Notes: generated by a model from the letters alone, not told the origin. Counted from the first letter of the stretch, positions 13,835 through 26,195 are shown. The stretch: 64,000 bases of DNA from Thysanoteuthis rhombus (GCA_963457665.1 OY735224.1:51928929-51992928), one strand, 5' to 3'. Program-made: numbers and translations.

Positions 13835-14160
13835 ATTAATCCCTGATTTATCTCCCCTTTTATATATGTCACTCTTTCATTACTAACCCATCTGTTGATT
13901 CAAATTTCTTTCTTGCCATCTTTCTCGTCTTATTAATTTTGCATCAGCATAATTGATCAGTTAGAAACCGTCAAATGAAACTGCCAAAATAGGTTTCTTC
14001 AGTTTTCAAGTCAGTCACCAGGAGCTGGAGGGCTGAAAATTTAAATATTTACTCCTTCTACAAACAGAGAAAAAAAAAAAAAAAAAAGTTAGTTTTGGGG
14101 TTTGGAGAGGGAAAAAAAAAAAGAAAAAAAAAGCCCCTTCCAAGGGATATAGGGATTAGA
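13835..14160 (+). repeat. Repeat A, left-part copy
   Basis: ttaatccctgatttatctcc, ctttctcgtcttattaattt, gtcagtcaccaggagctgga, gggctgaaaatttaaatatt and tactccttctacaaacagag. Nearly identical to 16635-16905, so the two copies are relatively young. Confidence 0.8.
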
Positions 14161-14552
14161 TTGATGACTCAACTTGCTTTTCATTGAAGAAACAGCGAAA
14201 GCTGTTCATTTTTATGTTTTTTTTTTTTTTAAGAGTTAGAAATTGTTTATTATCGTTTAGAATATTTACTCTACAGGTGGGCTGTACAAGAGATTTCCCA
14301 CGTGAAAGCAGGTGAGACACCAAAACGTTCAGTTCAAGGTTTCTCAACCCAAGTACAATGTAGACTTGGATCAAGGTCGTAATAAGTTAAGAGATTGATC
14401 AAAACAAAAATTAACTAACCAGACAGGTTATATAAGCAATGTCATCAGGTGTTATATCTGCTTAGGTGCAAAGCAATCAGGTAGGTTTCTTGCTTGCATA
14501 GAACCAGTCAGTTCAATGAACGAGAGGAATGAATTATCACTGAAAACACACA

Positions 14553-15025
14553 ATCATCGTCAGTCTTTCAACGTCCGTCGTTGGATATAGACCTTCCCCA
14601 GGATTCGCAACACTTCTCTATCATAGGCATCACGGAGCCAGTACTTTCTGAATTTATCTAGTTTGTCTCTCCATCTAATATTCTGCCGGCCTTGGTTGCG
14701 CGTGTGATCTTGGGAGATCCATGTCATGAGTCGCAATATCCATCGGTTGTCCGCCATTCTTGCAACATAGCCAGCCCATAGCCATTTGAGATTTTTGATG
14801 GATTCTATGATGTCCCTGACTCCTGTCTTTTTCCAGATGCACTGTGCTGTCTTGTGGTCTCTCCATGTGAGGCCCAACATAATTCATTTCATGGTTCTCA
14901 ATTTGTGGATCTGTCTCTTGGTTAAGTTCCATGTTTCAGCTCCATAAGTGACTATTGGGAGGATGCATTGGTTATACACCCTTCTTTTAAGGATTAATGG
15001 GATCTTCTTATTTTTGAGGATTGAG
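14553..15025 (-). mobile_element. RTE-clade LINE 3' end, 5'-truncated
   Basis: The minus strand encodes [20 protein letters not shown], then a frame break, then LTWRDHKTAQCIWKKTGVRD, the VARMADNRW motif, HTRNQGRQNIRWRDKLDKFR and a stop after QRRTLKD. This is the thumb and C-terminal tail of an RTE-type reverse transcriptase. A short TGACGATGATTG tail follows the stop, as expected for RTE elements. Confidence 0.85.
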
Positions 15026-15524
15026 CTGAAAACCCAACTTGATTTTTTTGTTTTTACATATTTTGGGGGAGATTTCAGTTGATTATTTTGGAAGGCCCCA
15101 TTTTCCTTCCAGGGCTGGGGTCAAGGGAAGCTACAGCTGTTGACTGAATACTATTTGGCTGTTGTTACATCCCAGAAGCCCCGAGATGAACACATGACCT
15201 ACTCTTTAATACACTGACTGCTGCTGAGGAGCTATTGGCTGGATAATTTTGGGGTGCAAAAATATACTAAAAACTATCAAAATTCGACCTAAAAATGTGT
15301 GTAAAACTGATTGAAACAACTTATATATATATATATATTAGATACACTTCCATCAACCTTTAAGAGACTTGGATGAAGAGAATGAGTTAAAAATAAAATG
15401 TCATAAAAATGAGATATGTATACTGGTGAAAAGGTGGCGACATTGTTTGTCCATTCGATCTGAATTGCTTTCATACGATAAATAATTGCAAAATTACGAA
15501 CAGTAAGCCCAAACATAACGACCA

Positions 15525-15600
15525 ACCCTAACCCTAACTACAAACCCTAACACAAACTCAACTTACAAACCCTAACAGTGAGCCAGCCAATAAACCCTGA
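15525..15600 (+). repeat. Degenerate telomere-like (CCCTAA) repeats
   Basis: ccaaccctaaccctaactac, acaaaccctaacacaaactc and acaaaccctaacagtgagcc, then aataaaccctgaatctc. A few units only; the animal telomere repeat is TTAGGG. Confidence 0.5.
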
Positions 15601-16329
15601 ATCTCAACTCTATCGATGAACCATAAATCTTGACTACAAGCCGAATTGGCTCGAAAGTAGCAAATTATTTGTTTCTGAGAAAATAAATGAAGACACAATA
15701 TAGAGAGAGACGAAAAGAGTCTTTTCGGTGGAAAAATTGGATCGTTTAAAAGAATTTTAAAAGATCAAAAAAACCCCCAAAAAACAACAAACAAATTAAT
15801 GGCTTCAATTTTTCCTCGTTATCTTAATAACTGATTAAACATTGTGTATACTTTCGGCTATGCTGAAATTGGCATGGGTCTCTTAACCGGAATATTCCTG
15901 AAAGATATTTTGGGATCAAGATTGAGCCACTTTCAGCCATTCAAAACGGCCAATTTAAAATTCACTGTTTTGGAAATGGTGACAAGATGTGTTACTACAA
16001 GGAATGACAAAATCGATTACCATAGTGGTAAAAATAAACTTTGTGAAGGAGGGAGACATTCCGGGAGGTATTTTCAGAGAAAAAAAAATTATACTTAGCA
16101 CAGCGTCTAGACTTTCCAGCTGAGATCATTCAAACCGTTCAAGCATTGTAACCTTGTCATCTGGTAGGTCAATTAAAATAAAGCTTTTTTTTTTTTCCCC
16201 ATAGAAGAGAATTTCAACAAGGATTCCTGAACGTAAACTGGAAAAATATGAAGATTCGGAGGAAGAATTTAGGAGACATGTCTCGATAATGAATGTTCCG
16301 AATCACCGTAGTCCAACATTGTCCGACCT

Positions 16330-16625
16330 ACCAGACAAGTGGGCTACAGATTCTTCTCACTTTGCTTGTGTGTGTGTCTCCAGGCACTCCTGGTCAGATT
16401 TTTGAGGCTACAACCTTGAAAATTTGCACAAATACTTGGCTAGGCATTATCTAAAAACATTTAGTTTTCTTTAAAACAGTTTTTTTTTTTTAGTCTTCAT
16501 GGTCAGTTTGGACCAACAATGTTCAAATCTTGCACTGGTTTTTATTTTAGATAAAATATACATTTTCTTTTATAGATAATTTTCGATTAAAAAAATAATT
16601 TTAAAAAAGCTATATTTCTTTTTTT
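16330..16625 (-). repeat. Repeat D copy with a single internal unit
   Basis: The minus strand reads attatctataaaagaaa, gtgcaagatttgaacattgt, tggtccaaactgaccatgaa, then right flank tgcctagccaagtatttgtg, caaggttgtagcctcaaaaa, gaccaggagtgcctggagac and agaagaatctgtagcccact. It carries one copy of the unit that is tripled at 1567-2075. Confidence 0.7.
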
Positions 16626-16634
16626 TTTAATGAC

Positions 16635-17230
16635 AATTTAATCCCTGATTTATCTCCCCTTTGATATATGTCACTCCTTCCTTACTAACCCATCTGCTGA
16701 TACAACTTTTTTTCTTGCCATCTTTCTCGTCTTATTAATTTTCCATCGGCATAATTAATCAGTTAGAAACTGTCAACTGAAACTGCCAAAGTAGGTTTCT
16801 TAAGTTTTCAAGTCAGTCACCAGGAGCTGGAGGGCTGAAAATTTAAGTATTTACTCCTTCTACAAACAGAGAAAAAAAAAAAAAAAGTTAGTTTTGGCGT
16901 TTGGAAAGGAAAAAAAAAAATAAATAAATGAATAAATAAAATAGCCCCTTTCAAGGTTTTTAGCGGGTATTCAGTTTGCAATGTAAATTTATGCTAAATA
17001 GATCCTTCGTTTGTGCCTACTTGTTGTTTTCTTTGAAAATTCAGACTTTTTAGTGATTACTGCCCAACAAAAGGCGAGAGAGGTAACATTCATTGATCAA
17101 CTGCTTTTTTTTTCCAAATTATTAATTGATCATCCCCTCAAGATGGCACACAGCCAAAAGACGTTGGTCACTATTGAGTGACTAACCAGACCTAGGTCTC
17201 TACCATTTGTTGGCCTCTTCTATTCTGACA
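16635..17230 (+). repeat. Repeat A, longest copy
   Basis: Left part as at 13835, then gtttgcaatgtaaatttatg, gattactgcccaacaaaagg, cgagagaggtaacattcatt, gatcatcccctcaagatggc and attgagtgactaaccagacc. It shows that the 'left part' and 'right part' belong to one element of roughly 550 bp. Confidence 0.8.
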
Positions 17231-17689
17231 CCATTTTCTTCCAATCGTCAGCTAGGCACCTGTTTGTTTATTTAAGAAGAGCTCAGTGGCCTGACCAACT
17301 AGGCAGCCTGTTGTTGGTCTTCTCTTCTTGCAGGTATAATGCATCGGGAAGTGTGGGTGGCCGAGCGGAGAAAGGCAGTGGCTGGCGTAGCACAAGGGAG
17401 GGGCAAGGGAACGGTCACTTTCCCTGAACGCTTTCTTCAAGAATGGCGCCCTTTCCTGGATTTCTCTTAGCTCTTCAGTTCCATTGTGTGATAAAAGACA
17501 AATCTCGTTAATTCTTGGGAGGTATTTATTTAAAAGAGAAAAAGTAAAATAACATCCATGCTTCGGATAAATGAATCACTGTAGCCCACATGTGTACCAG
17601 AAGTAATTATCTATTTAAAAAAAAAAAAAAAAATTGTAAAAAAATCTAAAAAATATATTATCATCATTAATGATACTAATAATAATAAT

Positions 17690-19970
17690 ACCAATAATAA
17701 TACTACTTCTACCACTACCAATAATAATACCAATAATAATACTACTTCTACCACTACCAATAATAATACCAATAATAATACTACTTCTACCACTACCAAT
17801 AATAATACCAATAATAATACTACTTCTACCACTACCAATAATAATACCAATAATAATACTACTTCTACCACTACCAATAATAATACCAATAATAATACTA
17901 CTTCTACCACTACCAATAATAATACCAATAATGATACTACTTCTACCACTACCAATAATAATACCAATAATGATACTACTTCTACCACTACCAATAATAA
18001 TACCAATAATGATACTACTTCTACCACTACCAATAATAATACCAATAATGATACTACTTCTACCACTACCAATAATAATACCAATAATGATACTACTTCT
18101 ACCACTACCAATAATAATACCAATAATGATACTACTTCTACCACTACCAATAATAATACCAATAATAATACTACTTCTACCACTACCAATAATAATACCA
18201 ATAATAATACTACTTCTACCACTACCAATAATAATACCAATAATAATACTACTTCTACCACTACCAATAATAATACCAATAATAATACTACTTCTACCAC
18301 TACCAATAATAATACCAATAATAATACTACTTCTACCACTACCAATAATAATACCAATAATAATACTACTTCTACCACTACCAATAATAATACCAATAAT
18401 AATACTACTTCTACCACTACCAATAATAATACCAATAATAATACTACTTCTACCACTACCAATAATAATACCAATAATAATACTACTTCTACCACTACCA
18501 ATAATAATACCAATAATAATACTACTTCTACCACTACCAATAATAATACCAATAATAATACTACTTCTACCACTACCAATAATAATACCAATAATAATAC
18601 TACTTCTACCACTACCAATAATAATACCAATAATAATACTACTTCTACCACTACCAATAATAATACCAATAATAATACTACTTCTACCACTACCAATAAT
18701 AATACCAATAATAATACTACTTCTACCACTACCAATAATAATACCAATAATAATACTACTTCTACCACTACCAATAATAATACCAATAATAATACTACTT
18801 CTACCACTACCAATAATAATACCAATAATAATACTACTTCTACCACTACCAATAATAATACCAATAATAATACTACTTCTACCACTACCAATAATAATAC
18901 CAATAATAATACTACTTCTACCACTACCAATAATAATACCAATAATAATACTACTTCTACCACTACCAATAATAATACCAATAATAATACTACTTCTACC
19001 ACTACCAATAATAATACCAATAATGATACTACTTCTACCACTACCAATAATAATACCAATAATGATACTACTTCTACCACTACCAATAATAATACCAATA
19101 ATAATACTACTTCTACCACTACCAATAATAATACCAATAATAATACTACTTCTACCACTACCAATAATAATACCAATAATAATACTACTTCTACCACTAC
19201 CAATAATAATACCAATAATAATACTACTTCTACCACTACCAATAATAATACCAATAATAATACTACTTCTACCACTACCAATAATAATACCAATAATAAT
19301 ACTACTTCTACCACTACCAATAATAATACCAATAATAATACTACTTCTACCACTACCAATAATAATACCAATAATAATACTACTTCTACCACTACCAATA
19401 ATAATACCAATAATAATACTACTTCTACCACTACCAATAATAATACCAATAATAATACTACTTCTACCACTACCAATAATAATACCAATAATAATACTAC
19501 TTCTACCACTACCAATAATAATACCAATAATAATACTACTTCTACCACTACCAATAATAATACCAATAATAATACTACTTCTACCACTACCAATAATAAT
19601 ACCAATAATAATACTACTTCTACCACTACCAATAATAATACCAATAATAATACTACTTCTACCACTACCAATAATAATACCAATAATAATACTACTTCTA
19701 CCACTACCAATAATAATACCAATAATAATACTACTTCTACCACTACCAATAATAATACCAATAATAATACTACTTCTACCACTACCAATAATAATACCAA
19801 TAATAATACTACTTCTACCACTACCAATAATAATACCAATAATAATACTACTTCTACCACTACCAATAATAATACCAATAATAATACTACTTCTACCACT
19901 ACCAATAATAATACCAATAATAATACTACTTCTACCACTACCAATAATAATACCAATAATAATACTAATA
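17690..19970 (+). repeat. 39-bp minisatellite, 58 units
   Basis: Unit actacttctaccactacc plus aataataataccaataataat; the phase marker acttct runs from 17705 to 19928 at exact 39-bp spacing (58 units). Units are nearly identical; the only recurrent variant (aatgat for aataat) occurs in a run of six (about 17930-18130) and a run of two (about 19022-19070). Because 39 is divisible by three and no unit contains a stop, long open frames exist on both strands; they have no other sign of coding. Confidence 0.97.
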
Positions 19971-20115
19971 CTACCACTAATACAACTACTATTAATAATA
20001 ATGATAATAATAATACCAATAATAATACTAATGCTACCACTAATACTAATACTACTACTAATAATAATACCAATAATAATACTAATGCTACCACTAATAC
20101 TAATAATAATAATAA
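19970..20115 (+). repeat. Degenerate ATT/ACT trinucleotide tract
   Basis: The array decays into aataataatgataataataa, actaatgctaccactaatac and similar triplets before the A-rich spacer. Confidence 0.85.
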
Positions 20116-21482
20116 TAATTTTATCTAAAAAAAAAAAAAAAAAAAAAAGAAATCTCGAAAATCTAAAAAAACCCCTAAAAAAGAAAAAAAAGGCACTGTT
20201 TTGAAGGAAAAAAAATTTTTTTTTTTTTTAGATGGTGCCTAATGGTGTACTCAAGCTAATTTTCAAGGTTATAGGCCCCAAAATATGACCAGGTGTGCTC
20301 TTGTGTCACGGAGACACACGGGCACACAAGAGGAGCAAAGAGAGAAGAACCCGTAGCCCGCTCAAGTTGGTTAGTCACACAGGCTATTTGTGGGACTACG
20401 CTGAGTTTATCAAACAACACGCATCTTAATTACGCTTTGATTTTAAGTAAGTATAGATTTACGAGTCAACTGAATAACTAAGAAATTGGCGTGTGTCCTG
20501 GCAACATTTTTATTTAGTTGCTCACCCCCAACTTTGAAACCAAGCAGCACGTAAGGATCAAAATCATGAAAAAATGGGACCCACAAGCCAAATCAAACTC
20601 TGGCTGTGACAGTCTGCTCACACATTGCCCTTGGGAAAGATACATATCCATCTCTTCCTCTCTGGCTACAAGAAGTCATAGGTTAGGATAAGGCCCATCA
20701 CTGCCCACAAAACCTATCCATTCAGGTCTCCTTACTTGGAGAAAGGAAATTTATGTCCCTTTGAAGGGCCTGGCAAGCCGAAAATGGATTGTGGTAGATT
20801 ACTCAGGTAGAATGAAGGAAAGTGAAAGAACACTGTCGGAACTGATGCAACCTTCATCTCCACGACATTTCGGGTATGAGCAGAAGATTATTCACACCTA
20901 CACTTGATTAATATCTAATAAGCGGCTTGAGACAGTTTGTCACCTGGCCCGCATTATTCAACTAACCCGCAGTTCCAGGTTAAGAGTTTAAGAACTTGTT
21001 AGGAGTCGGTTTTGACACCAGTTATGTATTTTTTTTATGTGGTTGTAAACCATTAAAATGTTCAGGTCTATGTATGACAGGATCTTTTTCTCTCAGACTC
21101 ATCATTTTATGAGAGTATCTTTGTCTTTTTTTTTCGTTTTTAAGAGGGAGTATAAAATAATTCCCTCCTTGCCTGTCAGTCTGTCACTTGGTCTCGACTG
21201 GGTTCACATTAAATATTTGGAGCCAAGTCTTGCAGGATCTGCCGGATGTAGATTATGAAGTACCTTTCAGGTCTTCGTTGAATGCAATAAAAGATGCAGG
21301 TACTTGAGCCTCTCCAAATAATCGAGATGTTTCTCTTCCATAAAGTATGCAGGATAGATTGTTTGTTTTTTAGAATCTTTGTTTAAATACTTCTTTTTCA
21401 AAGTTGAACAATGCTTTACAAACAAATGAGAAGAATCAATATTTCTATTGATATTTGGACCATCCTCATCTTTGTTGTTTTT

Positions 21483-21528
21483 CATACAACGTTTCGGCCG
21501 TTGCACTCTACGGCCTTCGTCAGGTATC
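21483..21528 (-). ncRNA. Hammerhead ribozyme-like motif, left arm
   Basis: Minus-strand order: GATAC, CTGACGA, A, GGCCGT-loop-ACGGCC, GAAA, CGTT, GTATG. Helix I can form by ATAC with GTAT flanking the predicted GTT cleavage site. Helix III is a 2-bp self-complementary ACGT with no loop, as in dimer-acting hammerheads. One extra A precedes stem II. Confidence 0.5.
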
Positions 21529-21612
21529 ATCTGGGAGATTTTTGGGAAGTAACGAACCGAACCCTTTATTTATCCAACGGGGGTATATTGACCGTACTCC
21601 CCTCTTTAGCGT

Positions 21613-21720
21613 TAGTAGTATTGTTATACTGTCTCGCACTAGGATCGAACCTAGAACCATCAGATTACTTTACAGTAATTTGTCTGATGCTGTAACCACT
21701 GCGCTACCAGATGTTGCCTG
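21613..21720 (-). other. tRNA-like promoter head of the foldback SINE
   Basis: The minus strand shows tagcgcagtggtta (A box) and ggttcgatcct (B box). The anticodon-arm region is enlarged: CATCAGA and TCTGATG pair around an 18-nt loop. The oversized loop argues against a working tRNA. Confidence 0.65.
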
Positions 21721-21758
21721 ACGAAGGCCGTAGAGTGCAACGGCCGAAACGTTGTATG
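21713..21758 (+). ncRNA. Hammerhead ribozyme-like motif, right arm
   Basis: Same core in the opposite orientation, with CTGACGA at 21718-21724 and GAAACGTT at 21746-21753. The upstream helix I strand reads TTGC instead of ATAC, so helix I is weaker than in the left arm. Confidence 0.42.
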
Positions 21759-24359
21759 AAAAACAACAAAGATGAGGATAGTCCGAATATCAAAAGAAAC
21801 AATAATAATCCCTCATCTAAAAAATTCCGAGATATACTGAGAAGAATCAAGTTTTTCCAAAACCCGTTGAGTTTTTTTTATTTGGCTGGAAAGAGATATT
21901 CCAATCCCAAATCGACCTCTGGTAGCATCTGTAACAGTGATATTCATTTATGAAGAAGTTTTTAAGGGGACAATTGGCAGATTGGGGGGAGGGTGAAGAG
22001 AGCAGCCCACCCCAGATGACACAGTCAGAGCTGGTGACACCAAAAGGACTATTGGAAAATTTTTCAGATAGTTTTGAGAGTTTGAAAATGACCTAAACAG
22101 CCGTAACATGTACATCAAAGACATCTGTCAATGAAAAAAAATCCACAAGACAATCCTATGTCTGTAAGAATTTGAATGCTTTTTAATGTTCAAATTCAAA
22201 ATTCAAGAATTTTAAGAACAATTTCAAGATAAATGCCTAGAAACACCGAAATAAAAAAGGATAGAAGATATTATCTCAATTTTCATGATTCATTGTTAGT
22301 TTCTTGTCAATTTTTTTTTGCCAATGGAACCTCTATCTGTCCACACTATGTCTTTCAAACTTCTCAATAAATTTCAGCGTAATTTTCTGGAAAGGTGGAC
22401 AATGGGGTGAGAAAAATCTGGTTGAATTTTGGGGCGGATCCAGGAATTTTTTCTTCAAGAGATATCCCCTTTTTTTTCTTCATTTTAATATATGCTCATG
22501 GCTGTCAACATCATATCGCCAAAAATTCTTCCTGAATTATGAAAATCGATGGAAGAAGTGATCAAATCTTGAATCAAAAAAATTTTCATGGAAGCCATGC
22601 TCATTTTCTTCATATTATTTCCTAAAGTCAGACCCGAAAAATTGAAGACCAAAGATGAATAGAATTGTTAGTAAATGAGGGCTTACACCATGACAGAATC
22701 ATGATGAATAATGTATTAGTGCAAAAAGATCACCAACATTCTAGATATCCTGGGAAGTTCTGGAGGGGGAGGGGTGACACCATGAGTAACCACCAACCAT
22801 ACGTACACCAGTGACAGGGTCCAAATTGAACAAAAATAAGATCTTATATAATTTCCATTAAATTTAGAAGTACAAAATTTTCAATAAATTATAAACAACA
22901 CTAAGAATATATGCATACATTTCTCAACAAACAACACTTCATTTGAATGTTGACCCCGACATACTCCATTTCTACAAAGAAACATTTCTCAGGGTATTCA
23001 TTCGATATCATTGGAGGTCAGCACCACCTATCCTATCATCTTTTTCTGCTAAACATGGCAGCACTAACAATTCTCCTCCATTTTTTTTCTTTTTGCTGCA
23101 AATCAGATCATAAAGATCACAAACTGATTCTATTTCCAAGATCGGATTTTATCTAATCTATCCTATCATTAATGGGATCAAAAACATTTTTGTACTTCGT
23201 AGCAAACTTAATGTCAGACTATTTTGCTGGGAATTGTTGCAATTAGCAGGAAATAGCAAGTTGCACTCTTTGATGGCCTCGGAGGTCAACTTTACATAGC
23301 CTACGTCACAAGTGGGTGTCTTATGAGTCTTCATGCCAAAATTTGAGTCAATGTATCTTGTTGTTTTAACATGATCAGCAGCATAGATGTACACACGAAC
23401 AGAAGCTTCCAATAATATTATAGATTCGGCAACATGTCATTTTTTTCTTATTTTTTTCTTTCGCACGTTGTTTATCAAAGAAATACTCGACGAATCCAGC
23501 GGTATTTCACCTTTGAAATAGTACAAAGAAACACGGAAACTCGATAACAACATTCAAGCTGTGGTTAGAGACATTTTCTTTATCACAAACATTTCCGTGT
23601 TGCCGAAGGCCGGTATTTTCGACAGTTATTCCAAGGGAAAGGAGGTCTAGCAACAAAATTCCTCTCTCACACACAATCCATTTTCGATAGCAAAGAGAAA
23701 AGCAATTCTCTTATTAATGAAAAGATCAACAGTTCGGTCCAAGCCGGACACTCGAATTGAAAATGTTGGAGAAAATACGACAAGGGAAGCATTTTTAACT
23801 TTTCAGCTTCAACTAATGCTTGAGGAGACGCCGTCGGAGATGGAGGTCACATTTCATTTATCCATCCTCTTTTCACTCTTTTGTTTTACATGAACGATCT
23901 ACCACGATACACTCCTGGGTTGCCAGGATATTGGCTTCCTTTCTCTCCCCCCAAGTAAGGAGACAGAAGGTGGGGTAATAGGCTTTATCCTGCTATGCTG
24001 GCTCATGACGTAATGACAGTGGAGAACAGAAAAGATACATGCCATTTCTCAACTGTTTTAGTGAACACTTACAACACCGATCCCATCCCTCGTTGTTTTA
24101 AGAATGTCGACATTACTAAAGTAGAACTAGAAGAGACCTGGGAACAAAAATTAACTTTTTCCTCAAGACATTGTCAAATTTAAGATCGATTTCTTGAACA
24201 AAATTTTAAAAAATCTGTCTGCATGATGTTCAAATAAAATCTTTCATCGAAGTCAATTTACGATGTGCTAACTGAGAGAATAAAAGAGGACTTTGAAATT
24301 TCAACAAATCAGACCAAGTATGCGCCGGTTCTTTTCTTGTGTGAAGATCTAGCAAGGGC

Positions 24360-25095
24360 AGTGTTGCCAACTTTATTTTGAAGTTTTCATCTAAAATTGA
24401 TTGAGAGACACTAAGATTCTCCAGATATATATTAGAAAAATCTAAGAAATATGCAGTCAAACTCTTAGAGTCGACTTGATCGTAAATTTGTCAGACATTG
24501 GAATTTAAGACTTTTTAATTCAAGATATGAATAAAAGAGAAAGGAGGAAAGAAACAGTGGTGTCATAACGTCATGTCGTGTTAACTATTGTTTGCGAGAT
24601 CAGTATTTCTTTGTAAAAATTGAATTTGTCATGAAAAATATTGTCTAAGTCCTACTATTGAGTTTAATTTTCGTTTGTAACAACAAAACAATGACCTCAC
24701 CAAAAACCAGTGACGCCATGATGGCTTGGATAGGATTTACGTACGCAAAAAAAAACAAAAAACAAAAAAACTGACGACAAATTCAACTCTTTCAACAAAA
24801 GTCGATTTGTTTTATAACAGGAACTACTAATAAAATAGTTTGAATGAGGACACATGGTTTTTGAATAATAGTCTATGGAGAAATTAATTCTGTTTTGTTT
24901 ATTTTCCAGATTTTAACGAGGCAAGGGACCCTAGCTCAGCCAAGCTTTTATACATATCATTGATGAATTAAATGTGACTTCAATCTTCGACTTTTATTTT
25001 ATGAGATATTACTTATTTTATGAAGAATCATCAAAATAACCGTTTTTGACTTTTAGAAATGAACAAGAACTTGTGAATTGGCAACACAGAGCAAG
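24360..25095 (+). repeat. Possible element starting CAGTGTTGCCAACTT
   Basis: The left end cagtgttgccaactttattt and the segment catctaaaattgattgagag closely match 62630 (cagtgtcgccaaatttattc, catctaaaattgag). The right end near 25082 reads ttggcaacacag, an imperfect inverse of the left end. Nothing coding inside. Confidence 0.4.
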
Positions 25096-25727
25096 GGGCA
25101 TAACTCGAGAAAGGGACGTAATATACATTTCGGGTATAACTTGGGCAAGGGGCATAATACACATTTCGATATGTCAGTCAGATATGGCAATAGATGCTAC
25201 TGCATCTAAAAACAGATAAGACTTCCACATTGATATTTTTGATATTCAATATTCTATAGTGAAGGTGCAATGTACCACAGATGATTTTCATCATGGGTGT
25301 GTCAAGGGCAAAGTAGCCTAACGGAGCCAATTCTTCTTCAGACTGGTTTGGAAACAATTTTTTGGCTCCTAGGCCGGCTGCCAATAACGTCTGAGCTCAG
25401 TCTGTCAGTCCTCATTCATAGCTGTGAGGGACGGATTCATGGTGTTCCCAAGGGCATTGGTGTAATGTGAATACAAACTGTATCAGCCAAGTCAGAGTCA
25501 GGACCAGCCTGTCCAATAAGCTAACGAAACAGGCTTAGAAGTTTTAGGGGCGAAATCCAAACCGAAAAAAAAAAAACAGTCGTTAAAATACAACCATGTG
25601 CAGATTTTGAGTCGTGACTGGGGCACAGGAAACCCTTGCGTAAATTTTCAAGTCTCCCCGAGGGTACAGAAAACTACCGTATTGTTGCAAGTTAGGCACC
25701 ACCGTTACTTCCGTGGAAGGAGTTCAG

Positions 25728-25820
25728 ACGAACTACATTCCATAGTCCATCCTGTTAAACGAACTACACTCCCTATTCCCTCCTGTCAGACGAACTACAT
25801 TCCTTAGTTCCCCCTGTGCA
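25728..25820 (+). repeat. 31-bp direct repeat, three units
   Basis: cgaactacattccatagtcc, cgaactacactccctattcc and cgaactacattccttagttc, each followed by a ccctgt-like end, at 31-bp spacing. Confidence 0.8.
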
Positions 25821-26139
25821 GGAATTTTCAGTTAAACTCGGTCTGCGATCAAGGCACATCCATATTTTTTTTAGATATATCAAGGACTCGCCACAAGTTC
25901 CACGCAAACAGCTTTTCCCCCAAAACATCTGCTACTTTAAATTAACTCCTATCTGAATTCTTTACCCGCATTTTTTTTTAAATTAAGAGTGAACAAAGGA
26001 CTCAGTGCTAATCTAATATTAAACGTCTAACGTCTTAAAGGTCATACATAACCCCCTTCATATTAATCCGCTGATGTGACTAAAAGTAAACAAACAAACA
26101 AAAACAACCTTTGCGCCGGCCCTTAGGTAGAGTTTGAAA

Positions 26140-26195
26140 TCGGTCCGCTGATCCCATTAACCGTTCAGCCACTCTGCACCCTTCAACATGTGCCC
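26140..26195 (-). other. tRNA(Ser/Leu)-like fragment
   Basis: The minus strand reads gcagagtggctgaacggtta, a good A box of type II tRNAs, but the B-box position (gatttcaaactc) is degraded. Probably a dead SINE head. Confidence 0.35.

Larger units (their letters stand above)
17545..20410 (+). repeat. Repeat D copy with internal 39-bp array
   Basis: Left flank gaatcactgtagcccacatg and tgtaccagaagtaattatct, a poly(A) run, the 39-bp array, then A-rich spacer and right flank gatggtgcctaatggtgtac, ttataggccccaaaatatga and agagagaagaacccgtagcc. About 2.5 kb of the copy is array. Confidence 0.75.
21441..21802 (-). mobile_element. SINE/foldback with hammerhead-like termini
   Basis: Two inverted arms of about 90 bp (21441-21530 and 21713-21802) share tatcctcatctttgttgttt, catacaacgtttcggccgtt and gcactctacggccttcgtca almost exactly. 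Each arm holds a hammerhead-like core: CTGACGA, a GGCCGT/ACGGCC stem, then GAAACGTT. Between the arms on the minus strand are a tRNA-like head (21613-21720) and a body with gaacccttta and gggggtatattgacc. Read on the minus strand, this is tRNA head, body, hammerhead tail, with a second inverted tail abutting the head. The hammerhead plus GAAACGT pattern recalls Penelope-like elements. Confidence 0.65.

Noticed and set aside
17340..17430. gtgggtggccgagcggagaa as a tRNA or SINE head
   Set aside because: A-box-like only; no B box at the right distance.
17611..20204. Open frames of 827 and 844 codons on opposite strands
   Set aside because: They are a 13-codon repeat read through the 39-bp minisatellite. 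Composition is only Ile/Leu/Pro or Val/Leu/Glu, there is no promoter or splice context, and both strands are open because the unit lacks stops.
21711..21953. Frame beginning MLPDEGRRVQRPKRCMKNNK
   Set aside because: It translates the foldback arm; the same peptide appears antisense in the other arm and at 41260. It is a repeat, not a gene.
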